DNA of 42,618 nt from Paraburkholderia sp. UYCP14C. GTDB lineage: Bacteria > Pseudomonadota > Gammaproteobacteria > Burkholderiales > Burkholderiaceae. Below the pieces are notes generated by a model. That model was not told the origin of the DNA. It was given only the letters and a program-made list of their open reading frames with translations, and ran no database searches. Position 1 is the stretch's first letter. Every line of letters begins with the position of its first letter. The DNA lies in contig NZ_SELS01000064.1 of the NCBI RefSeq assembly GCF_004197395.1, positions 1 through 42,618 of the forward strand, in the 5' to 3' direction. This document shows positions 8,011 through 16,148 of this stretch, one piece after another. A program made the position numbers and the translations under genes.

Positions 8011-8865
8011 ATGCAGATCGAAACCCCGGACGCGCCCGACGCGAACCCGCCCCAACTCAACGACACGAAAGCCCAGCGCGGGATCAGCGCGCTCGACAAC
8101 ACCGGCGAACTCCTGCTGGCACTCGTTGCCGCCGGCCGTCCGCTGTCGCTGCGCGATCTGGCCGCCGCCGCCGATATGCCCGCCGCCAAGGCGTTTCCGC
8201 ATCTGGTGAGTCTGCTCAAGGTGGGCTTGCTGAGCCGCGACGACGCCGGTCTTTTCAGCGCGGGACCGCTCGGCATGGAACTCGGCCTGATCGCGTTGCA
8301 GCGCATGTCGCCGATTCGCGATGCCGAACCGGAGATCGTCACGCTCGCCGCGGAGTCCGGCATGAGCGTCGCGGTGGCGATTCTTGGACCTTTGGGTCCT
8401 ACCGTGATCCGCTTCGAAGAATCGGCGCGACCGCAGCACGTGAGCCTGCGCGTGGGCACCGTGATGTCGCTGGTCAACACGGCGATAGGGCGCGTGTTCG
8501 CCGCGCATCTCGCGGACGACGTATTGGTCGGACTGTTGTCGCAGGAATCGATCCGGCTCGCGGGCGCGTCGACTGCGGACGTGCTCGTGGCGCCGAAAAA
8601 AGGCGCGCCGTCGTTGGCGTCGGCCTATCAGGCACGCCTCGCGAAGGTCGTGAGCGACGGCATCGATGACGCACTCGATGCGCCGGTGCCGGGCATCGGC
8701 GCATTGGCCGCACCCGTGTTCGATCACACGGGCAGCGTCAGTCTGGTGGTGGCGGTGATCGGTCCGTCGGGCGGTTTTGATTTCAGCACGCACGGCACGA
8801 CCGCGCAGAGGCTGCTCGCCACGACACGACGGCTGTCGTGGCGGTTCGGCTGGATCGGGCGCTGA
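8011..8865 (+). CDS. IclR-family transcriptional regulator (second of tandem pair)
   Basis: A 284-residue IclR protein with the same layout as its neighbour: winged helix from about GISALDNTGELLLAL, and an effector domain with SLRVGTVMSLVNTAIGRVFAAH and PVPGIGALAAPVFD. The ATG at 8011 lies 5 nt after the preceding stop, so the two are co-transcribed. The shared motifs (RVGTVMSL/HIGTVMSL, TxxGRVF, PGIxxLxxPVFD) show that they are paralogues, probably from tandem duplication, with a diverged effector pocket. The pair sits between two catabolic transcription units, consistent with one regulator per unit or a heteromeric regulator. It converges with the DUF2783 gene. Confidence 0.9.
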   Translation: MQIETPDAPDANPPQLNDTKAQRGISALDNTGELLLALVAAGRPLSLRDLAAAADMPAAKAFPHLVSLLKVGLLSRDDAGLFSAGPLGMELGLIALQRMSPIRDAEPEIVTLAAESGMSVAVAILGPLGPTVIRFEESARPQHVSLRVGTVMSLVNTAIGRVFAAHLADDVLVGLLSQESIRLAGASTADVLVAPKKGAPSLASAYQARLAKVVSDGIDDALDAPVPGIGALAAPVFDHTGSVSLVVAVIGPSGGFDFSTHGTTAQRLLATTRRLSWRFGWIGR

Positions 8866-8907
8866 AACTTTCGCTGGGCTCGGGTCACGCGGCGCGCGGT
8901 GACTCGG

Positions 8908-9117
8908 TCACGCAGGCTCCGGAGCGACACCCGCACGCGCCAGCGCGAGCGCTTCGAGCAGCACGTCGGCATCGCCGATGTGGTTCGCGAGCAGGAGCAC
9001 GAGCTTCGCGTTCATGAAATGGCTTTGCTCGTCGGTCAGTCCGTTGTGCGCGTCGATGAGCTTTTCATAGAACGCGTCGGGATCGGCCATGTTCGTTTCG
9101 ATGTTCAGCTTGGTCAT
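8908..9117 (-). CDS. DUF2783 protein
   Basis: A 69-residue acidic helical protein (MTKLNIETNMADPDAFYEKL opening, then EQSHFMNAKLVLLLANHIGD). I recognise it as the DUF2783 family, which is typically encoded beside FAD-dependent aromatic monooxygenases. The start is 5 nt after the stop of the monooxygenase gene, so they are translationally coupled. The role is unknown. The conserved pairing suggests a small subunit, chaperone or ring-hydroxylation accessory. It has no signal peptide and no metal-binding motif. Confidence 0.8.
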   Translation of the reverse strand: MTKLNIETNMADPDAFYEKLIDAHNGLTDEQSHFMNAKLVLLLANHIGDADVLLEALALARAGVAPEPA

Positions 9118-9122
9118 GATGG

Positions 9123-10808
9123 TTATCCGTTGCAGGTTGCACGATCCACGGCCTTGGCGACCGCTGCGGTGTCGAGGACGCGCCAGCGCGCGCAGACATG
9201 CTGGTCCGGACGCAGCAGATAAAACGTGCCGGGCCGCGCGTCGAAGCGATGCGCGACGATGCCTTCGACGTCCTCGATCACCGTCACATGACGCATATCG
9301 GGCAGGGTGGTCACGGCCGCGCCACGCGGCACGACGATCAACGAGTGAACCGGAACCGCGAGGCCTGCGAGCGCGCGGAGCTCATCGGCGCATTTCGCCA
9401 GGTCGTCTCCCTGGCCGCAGAAGTGCACACCCGTGAAGCCGCCATGTGCGATCTGATTCAGGAGCCAGGCGTCTGCGCCATCGAGCTTGACCGGCGCGTC
9501 GGTGCTTGCCGCGCCGGGCACCATCGCGCCGCAGAACGCGTCGGCGTCGGACGTGTTGAGCGGCGAGTCGCGCAGAACCGCCGGCACCGATAGCCGGCCG
9601 CTGTTGACGAGGCGCCGCGCGAACGAACATTCCTTCGCGAGCTTCAGCGTGGCATCGCGGAACATCCGCGACACCGCGCTTTTCGGCGTGATGAAGTCGG
9701 TGGCGCGCGATGAGTTCAGGATGTTTTCGTCCGCCGCATATTCGCGCTCGGAGGCATAGGTATCGAGCAGCGCCGGCGGCGCATCGCCGTTGACGACGAG
9801 GCGCAGCTTCCAGGCGAGATTGTCGGCGTCCTGCACGCCGCTATTCGCGCCGCGCGCGCCGAACGGCGATACGCCATGCGCCGAATCGCCCGCGAACAGC
9901 ACGCGGCCATGCCGGAAACTGTCCATCCGCAAACACGAAAACGTGTAGACGCTGACCCATTCGAGCTCGAATTCGGCATCGTCGCCGAGCAGCGCTTTCA
10001 CGCGCGGAATCACTTTTTCGGGCTGTTTTTCCGCGACCGGATCGGCGTCCCAGCCGAGCTGGAAATCGATGCGCCAGACGTTGTCGGGCTGCCTGTGCAG
10101 CAGTACCGATTGATTGCGATGGAAGGGCGGATCGAACCAGAACCAGCGTTCGGTCGGAAACGGCGCCTTCATTTTCACATCCGCGATCAGGAAGCGGTCC
10201 TTGAAGGTGCGACCATGGCTGTCGAGACCGAGTGCCTTGCGCACCGCGCTGCGCGCGCCGTCGGCGGCGACCACGTATTGCGCGCGCAGCGAATAAATGC
10301 CGTCGGGCGTTTCGACCTGCAACTCGACATGGTCGTCTTGCTGGGTCACACCGATCACGTTGCTTTTCCAGCGCATCTGCAGATTCGCGGTTCGCTGCGC
10401 CTCTTCAGCCAGATAGCCTTCGACGTAGTACTGCTGCAGGTTGATGAACGCAGGCCGCGCGTGGCCCGTTTCGGGCAGCAGGTTGAAGGTATAGATCAGT
10501 TCATCTTGCAGGAACACCTTGCCGACGTTCCAGCTCACGCCTTTGTCGACCATCGGCTTGCCGCAGCCGAGCCGGTCGAAAATCTCCAGCGTCCGCTTCG
10601 CGAAACAGATCGCGCGCGAACCGCTCGACAGCGTGTCGTCGTTGTCGAGCAGCACGGTGCGAACGCCCTGCTGGGCCAGATCGATGGCCGCGGACAACCC
10701 GACCGGGCCGGCGCCGATCACGACCACCGGGTAGGTGACCGGTGCAACGGCATCGTGGTCGGCGGCTCGCTCGTAGTCGAACCGCATCGTTTGGTAGTCG
10801 ATCTGCAT
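9123..10808 (-). CDS. FAD-dependent aromatic monooxygenase (MhpA/PheA-like class A flavoprotein)
   Basis: A 561-residue flavoprotein hydroxylase. The N-terminal Rossmann motif GAGPVG is at residues 32-37, the DG motif (AADGARSAVR) at about 183-192, and the second FAD motif GDSAHGVSPFGARGAN at about 307-322. The length and C-terminal thioredoxin-like tail fit 3-(3-hydroxyphenyl)propionate hydroxylase-type enzymes, which use NAD(P)H and O2 to hydroxylate an aromatic ring. GGAG lies 6 nt before the ATG. It is followed within 5 nt by DUF2783 and is oriented toward the iclR pair. No ring-cleavage dioxygenase is in the window, so the pathway is completed elsewhere or the substrate differs. Exact substrate is unknown. 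Confidence 0.88.
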   Translation of the reverse strand: MQIDYQTMRFDYERAADHDAVAPVTYPVVVIGAGPVGLSAAIDLAQQGVRTVLLDNDDTLSSGSRAICFAKRTLEIFDRLGCGKPMVDKGVSWNVGKVFLQDELIYTFNLLPETGHARPAFINLQQYYVEGYLAEEAQRTANLQMRWKSNVIGVTQQDDHVELQVETPDGIYSLRAQYVVAADGARSAVRKALGLDSHGRTFKDRFLIADVKMKAPFPTERWFWFDPPFHRNQSVLLHRQPDNVWRIDFQLGWDADPVAEKQPEKVIPRVKALLGDDAEFELEWVSVYTFSCLRMDSFRHGRVLFAGDSAHGVSPFGARGANSGVQDADNLAWKLRLVVNGDAPPALLDTYASEREYAADENILNSSRATDFITPKSAVSRMFRDATLKLAKECSFARRLVNSGRLSVPAVLRDSPLNTSDADAFCGAMVPGAASTDAPVKLDGADAWLLNQIAHGGFTGVHFCGQGDDLAKCADELRALAGLAVPVHSLIVVPRGAAVTTLPDMRHVTVIEDVEGIVAHRFDARPGTFYLLRPDQHVCARWRVLDTAAVAKAVDRATCNG

Positions 10809-10876
10809 GGCATCTCCGGGTTCTGCGGGGGTGTGCTTGATTAATCTATAGCAAGCATTGTTGCTCCTTGCTAATG

Positions 10877-10883
10877 TTTGTCA
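10877..10883. promoter_or_regulatory. TTTGTCA half-site upstream of the FAD monooxygenase
   Basis: This is the same heptamer as the arms of the palindrome at 7055-7069. It lies about 70 nt upstream of the monooxygenase start at 10808, in an AT-rich stretch typical of a promoter. Confidence 0.35.
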
Positions 10884-10915
10884 TTTTATAAAGGTTTTTG
10901 GGCGATCGAATCTGT

Positions 10916-10926
10916 GTTTACCCTAG
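10916..10926. promoter_or_regulatory. 11-bp shared element CTAGGGTAAAC (copy 2, reverse orientation)
   Basis: GTTTACCCTAG on the plus strand is the exact reverse complement of 7090-7100. It sits about 110 nt upstream of the FAD monooxygenase start. No gene was found between 10809 and 11146. The rest of this gap shows only AT-rich promoter-like sequence. Confidence 0.45.
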
Positions 10927-11146
10927 TGCTGAGGCGTACCTGCACCTAAAGAGCGGGCTTGGGCGTTTCGCGACCCGAGATCCGGTCGTCCTGCGCTACG
11001 GGCAAATACGCGGAAGCAATGTGATCGAGATCGCCTGAAGGCAGACACTGACGCGCAGGGCGCTGCTGACCATCGAAACGGCGGGTAGAACTCGCGGGTT
11101 GCAATCGTGATACGTTAGTTGCCACAAACAGCGATGGAGACCATCC

Positions 11147-12211
11147 ATGCTGATTCCTCTGCTATTACTCGCGAGGCTTCTTTGGTGGATGTTCGCGAGC
11201 CATCCCGCCCGTTTTGCGATTGCCTCGGCCCTATACGTCATCGCATGCGCGGCGGGCGCAGGCAACCTCGGCATCGCTCAGGCGCAAACACGGCCGCCGT
11301 CGTTCGAGAGCTTCGCCGTCGCGGACGGCAGCGCACCGCATGATGTCGCACCGGCGCAAGACGGCACGGTCTGGTACACCGCGCAAGCGCGGGGAGCCGT
11401 CGGGCGGCTCGACCCGCGCAGCGGCAAAATCGACACGATCGCGCTCGGCGCCGGATCGGCGCCACATGGCGTGATCGTCGGTCCCGATCGTGCGGCGTGG
11501 GTCACTGACGGCGGCCAGAACGCAATTGTCCGCATCGATCCGAAGACGCTCGCCGTCACGCGTTTTCCGCTGCCGAAGGACCGACCAGACGCCAATCTGA
11601 ACACCGCGGTGTTCGACAAACAGGGACATCTGTGGTTTACCGGGCAAAGTGGTATCTACGGTGAACTCGATCCGCAGCGAGCGCGCATGCGCGTCTTCGA
11701 TGCACCACGCGGCGCCGGGCCCTACGGTATCTGCGTGACGCGCTCCGGGGATCTGTATTTCGCGTCGCTGGCGGGGAATTACCTCGGTCGCATCGACCCG
11801 GCGACGGGCGCGGCGCAGGTCATCGAGCCACCAACGCAGCATCAGGGCGTGCGCCGCGTGTGGGCCGATTCCAGCGGGCGCGTCTGGGTCAGCGAGTGGA
11901 ACGCCGGAAAAGTCGGCGTATTCGATCCCGCCACGCATCAATGGCGCGAATGGCGACTGCCCGGCAGCGATCCGCACGCGTACGCAATATTCGTCGACGA
12001 TCGGGACATCGTCTGGCTCAGTGAATGGAGCGCTAACGCGCTAGTGCGCTTCGATCCGCGTGCCGAGCGCTTCGACGTGTTGCCGCTGCAGCGCGACCAC
12101 GCCAACGTGCGTCAGATGATGGGCCGTCCGGGCGAAGTCTGGCTATCCGAATCCGCCACTGATCATCTGCTGCTCTACCGCTCGCGTGCAGCCGATGCGA
12201 GCGGGCAGTGA
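11147..12211 (+). CDS. Virginiamycin B lyase-like (Vgb/NHL) beta-propeller protein
   Basis: A 354-residue protein with an N-terminal hydrophobic export segment ending near AQAQ (about residue 46), so it is probably periplasmic. It is followed by repeated propeller strands: APHDVAPAQDGTVWYTAQ, APHGVIVGPDRAAWVTDGG, LWFTGQSG, PYGICVTRSGDLYFASL, GRVWVSEWNAGKVG, IVWLSEWSANALVRFDP, EVWLSES. These are streptogramin-lyase-type blades. Chromosomal members are rarely tested, and most probably bind or cleave other substrates. GGAGACC places the ribosome binding site 8 nt before the ATG. It stands alone, with about 340 nt of empty sequence upstream. Confidence 0.78.
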   Translation: MLIPLLLLARLLWWMFASHPARFAIASALYVIACAAGAGNLGIAQAQTRPPSFESFAVADGSAPHDVAPAQDGTVWYTAQARGAVGRLDPRSGKIDTIALGAGSAPHGVIVGPDRAAWVTDGGQNAIVRIDPKTLAVTRFPLPKDRPDANLNTAVFDKQGHLWFTGQSGIYGELDPQRARMRVFDAPRGAGPYGICVTRSGDLYFASLAGNYLGRIDPATGAAQVIEPPTQHQGVRRVWADSSGRVWVSEWNAGKVGVFDPATHQWREWRLPGSDPHAYAIFVDDRDIVWLSEWSANALVRFDPRAERFDVLPLQRDHANVRQMMGRPGEVWLSESATDHLLLYRSRAADASGQ

Positions 12212-12283
12212 CGACACACCGCACCAGGATCGGAATCGTGCGGTTCGCCGCGCCCGAGCGTGCAGTCTCGCTGCAAAGATGGC

Positions 12284-12703
12284 TTAAAGCAGCTGCAGGG
12301 TTCGCGGATCGGCTTCTCCGCCGAAATACTTGCGCAAAGCTTCGACGAACACGTCGTTGTCGTTCGTGGCGCGCGCGAACAGGGTGACCGACGAGCGAAA
12401 CTTGAGGTCATCCGGATACCCGAAAATATCCTCGATGGAGCGATCGCTGACGAGGTTGACCAGTTGCGTCGTTTCACGCAGCCGTGGGCCGAGAATCGGG
12501 TGGCGCAGATAGGCTTGGGCTTCGGCCAGTGACGCAAGCGCGAAGCGCTGAGCCATTGCGCTGGCGCCCAGCCCCTGGATTTGGGGAAACACGAACCACA
12601 TCCAGTGGCTTCGCTTGCGTCCATGCGTCAGTTCATCGCATACCTGGGCGTAGACCGGATCCTGTGCATCGACGAAGCGCTGAAGGTCATAGGGATCGTC
12701 CAT
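12284..12703 (-). CDS. DUF1810 family protein
   Basis: A 139-residue protein with family hallmarks: DLQRFVDAQ at the N-terminus, the KRSHWMWFVFPQIQGLG block, RFALASLAEAQAYLRHPILGPRL, and DLKFRSSVTLFA. It is cytoplasmic with no signal peptide. The family is of unknown biochemical function and structurally related to calpastatin-like or NADAR-neighbouring small proteins in some annotations. I do not assign an activity. CGGAG precedes the ATG. It lies about 90 nt downstream of, and on the same strand as, the alpha/beta hydrolase, so the two may be co-transcribed. Confidence 0.85.
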   Translation of the reverse strand: MDDPYDLQRFVDAQDPVYAQVCDELTHGRKRSHWMWFVFPQIQGLGASAMAQRFALASLAEAQAYLRHPILGPRLRETTQLVNLVSDRSIEDIFGYPDDLKFRSSVTLFARATNDNDVFVEALRKYFGGEADPRTLQLL

Positions 12704-12796
12704 TTCATACTCCGCAGCAGACGTGAAAACCTGTCGTTGAACCGCGATTTTCGCACCAGTTTCGCGGCGCGAGTGCGCGCCGCACGAAAGTCGCGC

Positions 12797-13615
12797 TCAC
12801 GACGCCGATGCGTCCGAGATGAACTGACCCAACCGTTTCCACATTTCGACGGGGTTCGAGTACATCGGAAAGTGTCCACAGTGCGGGATCTCCGCCAACT
12901 GCACTCCGTTTTCCTTCAGGCGTGGCAGATACGACAGCGAAGCGTTCTGCTCCCCGTACATGAACATCCGGGGAAACGGAAGCGACAGGAACTTCGTCAT
13001 CAGATCCCCATGGTCGGACAGCTGAACCATGGACGTGAAGATGCCCCGTACCGCCTCCGCGCGCACCTTGTGTCCGAGGCTCGCCGCATACAGCGGACAC
13101 GACTGGAACGGCGAGTGCCACGTTCGCTCGATGAAGTCCTCGAAGAAGGCTTCCGCCGTGTCGGCGGCATAGTCGACGACCTGGCGGCTCAGGAAGCAGT
13201 CTTCCGGAGCCACGTTGCCTTCGATGTCGGCGAAGCTGAGCACGCCCGCCGGCTCCTCGTGGGCCAGCATGAGCGCCGTGAGACCTCCCATCGAATGGCC
13301 GACCAGATGGAATCGGCGGATGTCGAAGTGTTCGAGAACGGCCTTCGCCGTCGCCACGAGAAATGGAATCGATAGCTTCGACAGATCCCCGCATCGCGTC
13401 GCTCCGCAACCCGGCGCGTCGAAGGCGAGCACGGGACGCCCGGCGAACGCGGCATAGCGAACGATATCCGCATAGTCCTCCTTGGTCGAACCGAAGCCGT
13501 GCAGGAAGACGATCGGTGCGAGCTCGCCCGCGCAATGCATCGCGGCGATGTCGAGTTCGACACCCTGTACGCACAAGGCCACCGTTTCCTTCATCATTTC
13601 ACGCCGCATCGACAT
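12797..13615 (-). CDS. Alpha/beta-fold hydrolase
   Basis: A 272-residue cytoplasmic hydrolase. The oxyanion segment HGFGS is at residues 39-43, the nucleophile elbow GHSMGG at 106-111 (Ser108), and a C-terminal HCGHFPMYSNP block supplies the catalytic His. The usual acid position reads GEQNAS in place of GxxD, so the catalytic acid may be displaced. A cap region (VVDYAADTAEAFFEDFI) fits an ester or C-C bond hydrolase or epoxide-hydrolase-like role. GGGGAG precedes the ATG at 13615. It sits upstream of the DUF1810 gene. The substrate cannot be told. Confidence 0.85.
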   Translation of the reverse strand: MSMRREMMKETVALCVQGVELDIAAMHCAGELAPIVFLHGFGSTKEDYADIVRYAAFAGRPVLAFDAPGCGATRCGDLSKLSIPFLVATAKAVLEHFDIRRFHLVGHSMGGLTALMLAHEEPAGVLSFADIEGNVAPEDCFLSRQVVDYAADTAEAFFEDFIERTWHSPFQSCPLYAASLGHKVRAEAVRGIFTSMVQLSDHGDLMTKFLSLPFPRMFMYGEQNASLSYLPRLKENGVQLAEIPHCGHFPMYSNPVEMWKRLGQFISDASAS

Positions 13616-13822
13616 GGCACTCCCCGGTGAGCGATCGACAGAAGCGCCGAATCGCGTGGCATGCGTTGATCAACGCCTCATCGTCCAGCGGTCCGCGAAA
13701 ATCCATTGATCGAAGCCGTTGTCGCGATAGTCGGCAGCACGGGACTCAAGCAGAAAATGCGCAAGTAGTTGCGGCGGCAGTGTCGATTCCGAATGCGACG
13801 ATCCTGCAGATGAAGGCAAGGT

Positions 13823-14077
13823 CTACGATGGATCTTTGCCCCGAGCCGGGGACGGAAGAGACTTAAGTAGTCTCACGAGCCGAGCCCGCTGCAGCGGAGT
13901 CAACCCTCGTGTAGCGCTCAGCTGCTGAACCCGTGCGCGCCAGTAGACGCCGCTGAACAAAGATTGCGCGGCACCGGCCGACAGGACTCGTTCGAGGTGG
14001 GAAATTGCATCCTCGGCAGTCAGTGGCGTATAAGGGCTCTCTCCGTCTCCAGACCGTTTCCTGCCTGTAGTTTTCAT
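13823..14077 (-). CDS. Hypothetical protein, 84 aa
   Basis: A small basic protein with a predicted helical centre (LTAEDAISHLERVLSAGAAQS) and a second helix (LTPLQRARLVRLLKSL). There is no signal peptide or transmembrane segment. Codon use has the normal GC-rich third-position bias, unlike the alternative overlapping frame starting at 14090. The ribosome binding site is a weak GAGAAG. I do not recognise a family. The arrangement of two short amphipathic helices would suit a small regulator or accessory protein. The 13616-13822 gap upstream of the hydrolase gene shows no other gene. Confidence 0.5.
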   Translation of the reverse strand: MKTTGRKRSGDGESPYTPLTAEDAISHLERVLSAGAAQSLFSGVYWRARVQQLSATRGLTPLQRARLVRLLKSLPSPARGKDPS

Positions 14078-14178
14078 CCACTTCTCTCAATGTGGTGACC
14101 GACTTTATCCGGTCCGTGCGTCAGGCGTCAGTTGAGCCTGCTTCGTGGCTATGTGGTTATGTGTGCGCCGCGCTGCAA

Positions 14179-14337
14179 TCACTTTCGCGAGTCCGTTCGA
14201 TGCCACGACTGATGACGATCCAGATTTCGCAGCGTTCGTGCCCGCATTCGTTCCCGGCGATAGTGGCCAACGACCATCAACATTGCGATACCAAGAGCCG
14301 CGCCTCCGATAATCAAACCTATCCAGGTTTCACTCAT
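14179..14337 (-). CDS. Small single-pass membrane protein, 52 aa
   Basis: This is an ATG-started frame encoding MSETW, then a 20-residue hydrophobic helix (about residues 5-24, IGLIIGGAALGIAMLMVV), then a highly basic tail (HYRRERMRARTLRNLDRH). The positive-inside rule puts the C-terminus in the cytoplasm. Clean topology and normal codon bias support a real gene, but the ribosome binding site (GAGAG) is weak. The family is unknown. It is downstream of phbB on the same strand, with about 100 nt between. Confidence 0.5.
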   Translation of the reverse strand: MSETWIGLIIGGAALGIAMLMVVGHYRRERMRARTLRNLDRHQSWHRTDSRK

Positions 14338-14440
14338 GACACGTTTCTCTCATCGAAGCGTAGGGATGTTGCGTGAGCGTTTCAGGTCGGTTTGTGAGGT
14401 GTCCCTGCACGAACCGGCTGGCGTGGGCGTCGCGCTACTG

Positions 14441-15184
14441 TTACTGCATGTGCTGGCCGCCGTTGATTGCAACATTGGCGCCGGTCACGAAGCCGGCATC
14501 GTCCGAGCAGAGGTAAAGCACGAGCGCCGCCACTTCCTCGGGCTTGCCCAGACGCCCAACAGGGACATGCGGCAGGATCTTCGTATCGAGGATCTCCTGG
14601 GGAATCGCGGTGACCATCTTCGTCGCGAGGTAGCCCGGCGAAATCGTGTTGACGGTCACCCCTTTACGCGCCACTTCGAGCGCCAGCGATTTCGTGAAGC
14701 CGTGCATGCCGGCCTTGGCGGCGGCGTAGTTGGTTTGGCCGATCGAGCCTTTCGAGCCGTTGACCGACGAAATGTTGACGATGCGTCCCCAACCCTGTGC
14801 GACCATCTCTTCGCACAGCGGCTTCGTCATGTTGAAAACCGAATCCAGATTGGTGCGGATGACCGCGTCCCAGTTGACCTTGTTCATCTTCCGGAGCGTC
14901 ATGTCCTCGGTGATTCCGGCGTTATTCACCAGAATGTCGACCGGGCCGACGTCGAACTGAATTCTGGCCGCACAGTGTTGGCATGAATCGTAGTCGGCCA
15001 CATCGACCGGATACGCGAGAAATTTCCTGCCCTGTGTTTCCATGTTCGCGAGCCATTCAGCTGCGCCGGTGTTGTTCGGCGAGTACGTGACTACCACCGC
15101 GTAACCTGCATCGTGCAGCTTTGTACTGATCGCTTCTCCCAGGCCGCCCATACCGCCAGTCACTACAGCAATTCGTTTCGTCAT
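14441..15184 (-). CDS. phbB: Acetoacetyl-CoA reductase (SDR family)
   Basis: A 247-residue short-chain dehydrogenase. The start at 15184 is chosen because GGAAAGA lies just ahead; three codons upstream is a second ATG. The TGGMGGLG cofactor motif is at residues 9-16, NNAGI at about 86-90, catalytic Ser in NISSVNGSKG near 137, and YAAAK near 150-154. The GQTNYAAAKAGMHGFTKSLALE block and the terminal ANVAINGGQHMQ are characteristic of PhaB/PhbB enzymes, which reduce acetoacetyl-CoA to (R)-3-hydroxybutyryl-CoA with NADPH for polyhydroxybutyrate synthesis. No phaC or phaA is adjacent, so this is a stand-alone copy, possibly a second one in the genome. Confidence 0.88.
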   Translation of the reverse strand: MTKRIAVVTGGMGGLGEAISTKLHDAGYAVVVTYSPNNTGAAEWLANMETQGRKFLAYPVDVADYDSCQHCAARIQFDVGPVDILVNNAGITEDMTLRKMNKVNWDAVIRTNLDSVFNMTKPLCEEMVAQGWGRIVNISSVNGSKGSIGQTNYAAAKAGMHGFTKSLALEVARKGVTVNTISPGYLATKMVTAIPQEILDTKILPHVPVGRLGKPEEVAALVLYLCSDDAGFVTGANVAINGGQHMQ

Positions 15185-15279
15185 TCTTTCCATCCGTGAT
15201 CGTCATGTCTGCGAGGAACGTGAATAACCCAATGGCCGTCTCGCACAACGCACCATTGATTTGGCACAACGTATTGCCG

Positions 15280-15301
15280 CGACCTGAATTGCATCAGGTC
15301 G
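15280..15301. repeat. Perfect 8-bp-arm inverted repeat
   Basis: CGACCTGA - ATTGCA - TCAGGTCG. It lies upstream of phbB, about 100 nt from its start, with no poly-T on either side. An operator is more likely than a terminator. Confidence 0.5.
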
Positions 15302-15633
15302 TCCGACGAAAATGGTTCGGTTCGTAGTCTCTGCCGCAGCGAAATCGCATACGTCGCCCCGCGGGTTGCGCACACGCTTGTCTGCTGACTATGTGGGACA
15401 GAAACTTCGCTGCTGATGATGTCATTGGTACGACTAATTAATCAGATGGCACTGCGATCAGGATCAACACCTCGCGCAAATACATTGTGCGATTTTGACG
15501 ACTGCGGCGGAGCCGCCTGATCGAGCGACCAGGCCATAACTCGGATTTCCGCACGACAGTGCGCTTACCCTATATGTGAGAAATTCGGACCAGACGCCCT
15601 TCGCGAACGGCTCGATCCATTCGATGCGATTAC

Positions 15634-15645
15634 GTTACCGGTAAC
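15634..15645. promoter_or_regulatory. GTTACCGGTAAC palindrome (LacI/GntR-type operator)
   Basis: A perfect 12-bp palindrome with a central CCGG. It matches the operator core known for the LacI-family gluconate repressor GntR of E. coli. No sugar gene or LacI-family gene is in the window, so the link to a regulator is inference. Confidence 0.4.
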
Positions 15646-15754
15646 AATCAAGAATGCGGATAGATCGTCTGCACTCGTTCTCTTGCGGTATGCGCACTGC
15701 GCCGAGGAGGTACCGTGAAGGTCGTAAATTCGACCGACGAGGCGATAGTAGTAG

Positions 15755-15792
15755 AAAAACTACATGTTTGCAACGACTTAAATGTAGTTTTT
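15755..15792. repeat. AT-rich inverted repeat AAAAACTACAT / ATGTAGTTTTT
   Basis: 11-bp exact arms (15755-15765 and 15782-15792) are separated by 16 nt. The AT-rich setting and lack of a GC stem suggest a protein-binding site rather than a terminator. Confidence 0.45.
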
Positions 15793-16148
15793 GTACATTG
15801 GTTGGGGAGTTAACTATTGCCGACGCATTCTTCAGGCTGGTGGGCGTTGTCCCGCGCGAGCATGGCGTTGATTGAAGGCTTGCGCGTCAGCGTCACGGCG
15901 CGTACCACGACCGTTGAGCGAGATACGAAAACGGCAGCGCATGAAATCCCTGGCGTTCGCCCACAAAAGCGAATGGGTCATATCGTTCCGTTTGAATCGT
16001 TTGGAAGCTGGTGTCTTATCGCCCGCTCGTGCGTGAACATGACACGTCCGCCGACGACGGGTGGTCCCGCACTCCGTCACCGGAACATCGTCGCCGATCC
16101 CTGCCGCCTGGGAAAGAGAGTCTGTTTCGACAGGTTCGATGGCAACGG

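Larger units (their letters stand above)
15185..16148. other. Gene-poor region with several palindromes
   Basis: No frame in this stretch of nearly 1 kb has convincing protein character. It contains a 22-bp hairpin (15280-15301), a LacI-type palindrome (15634-15645) and an 11-bp AT-rich inverted repeat (15755-15792). It may be a regulatory or decayed region between phbB and nnrS. Confidence 0.5.

Noticed and set aside
15654-15875. 73-codon plus-strand frame after the LacI-type palindrome
   Set aside because: Cys/Arg-rich with no protein-like pattern, no ribosome binding site, and it spans the AT-rich inverted repeat.
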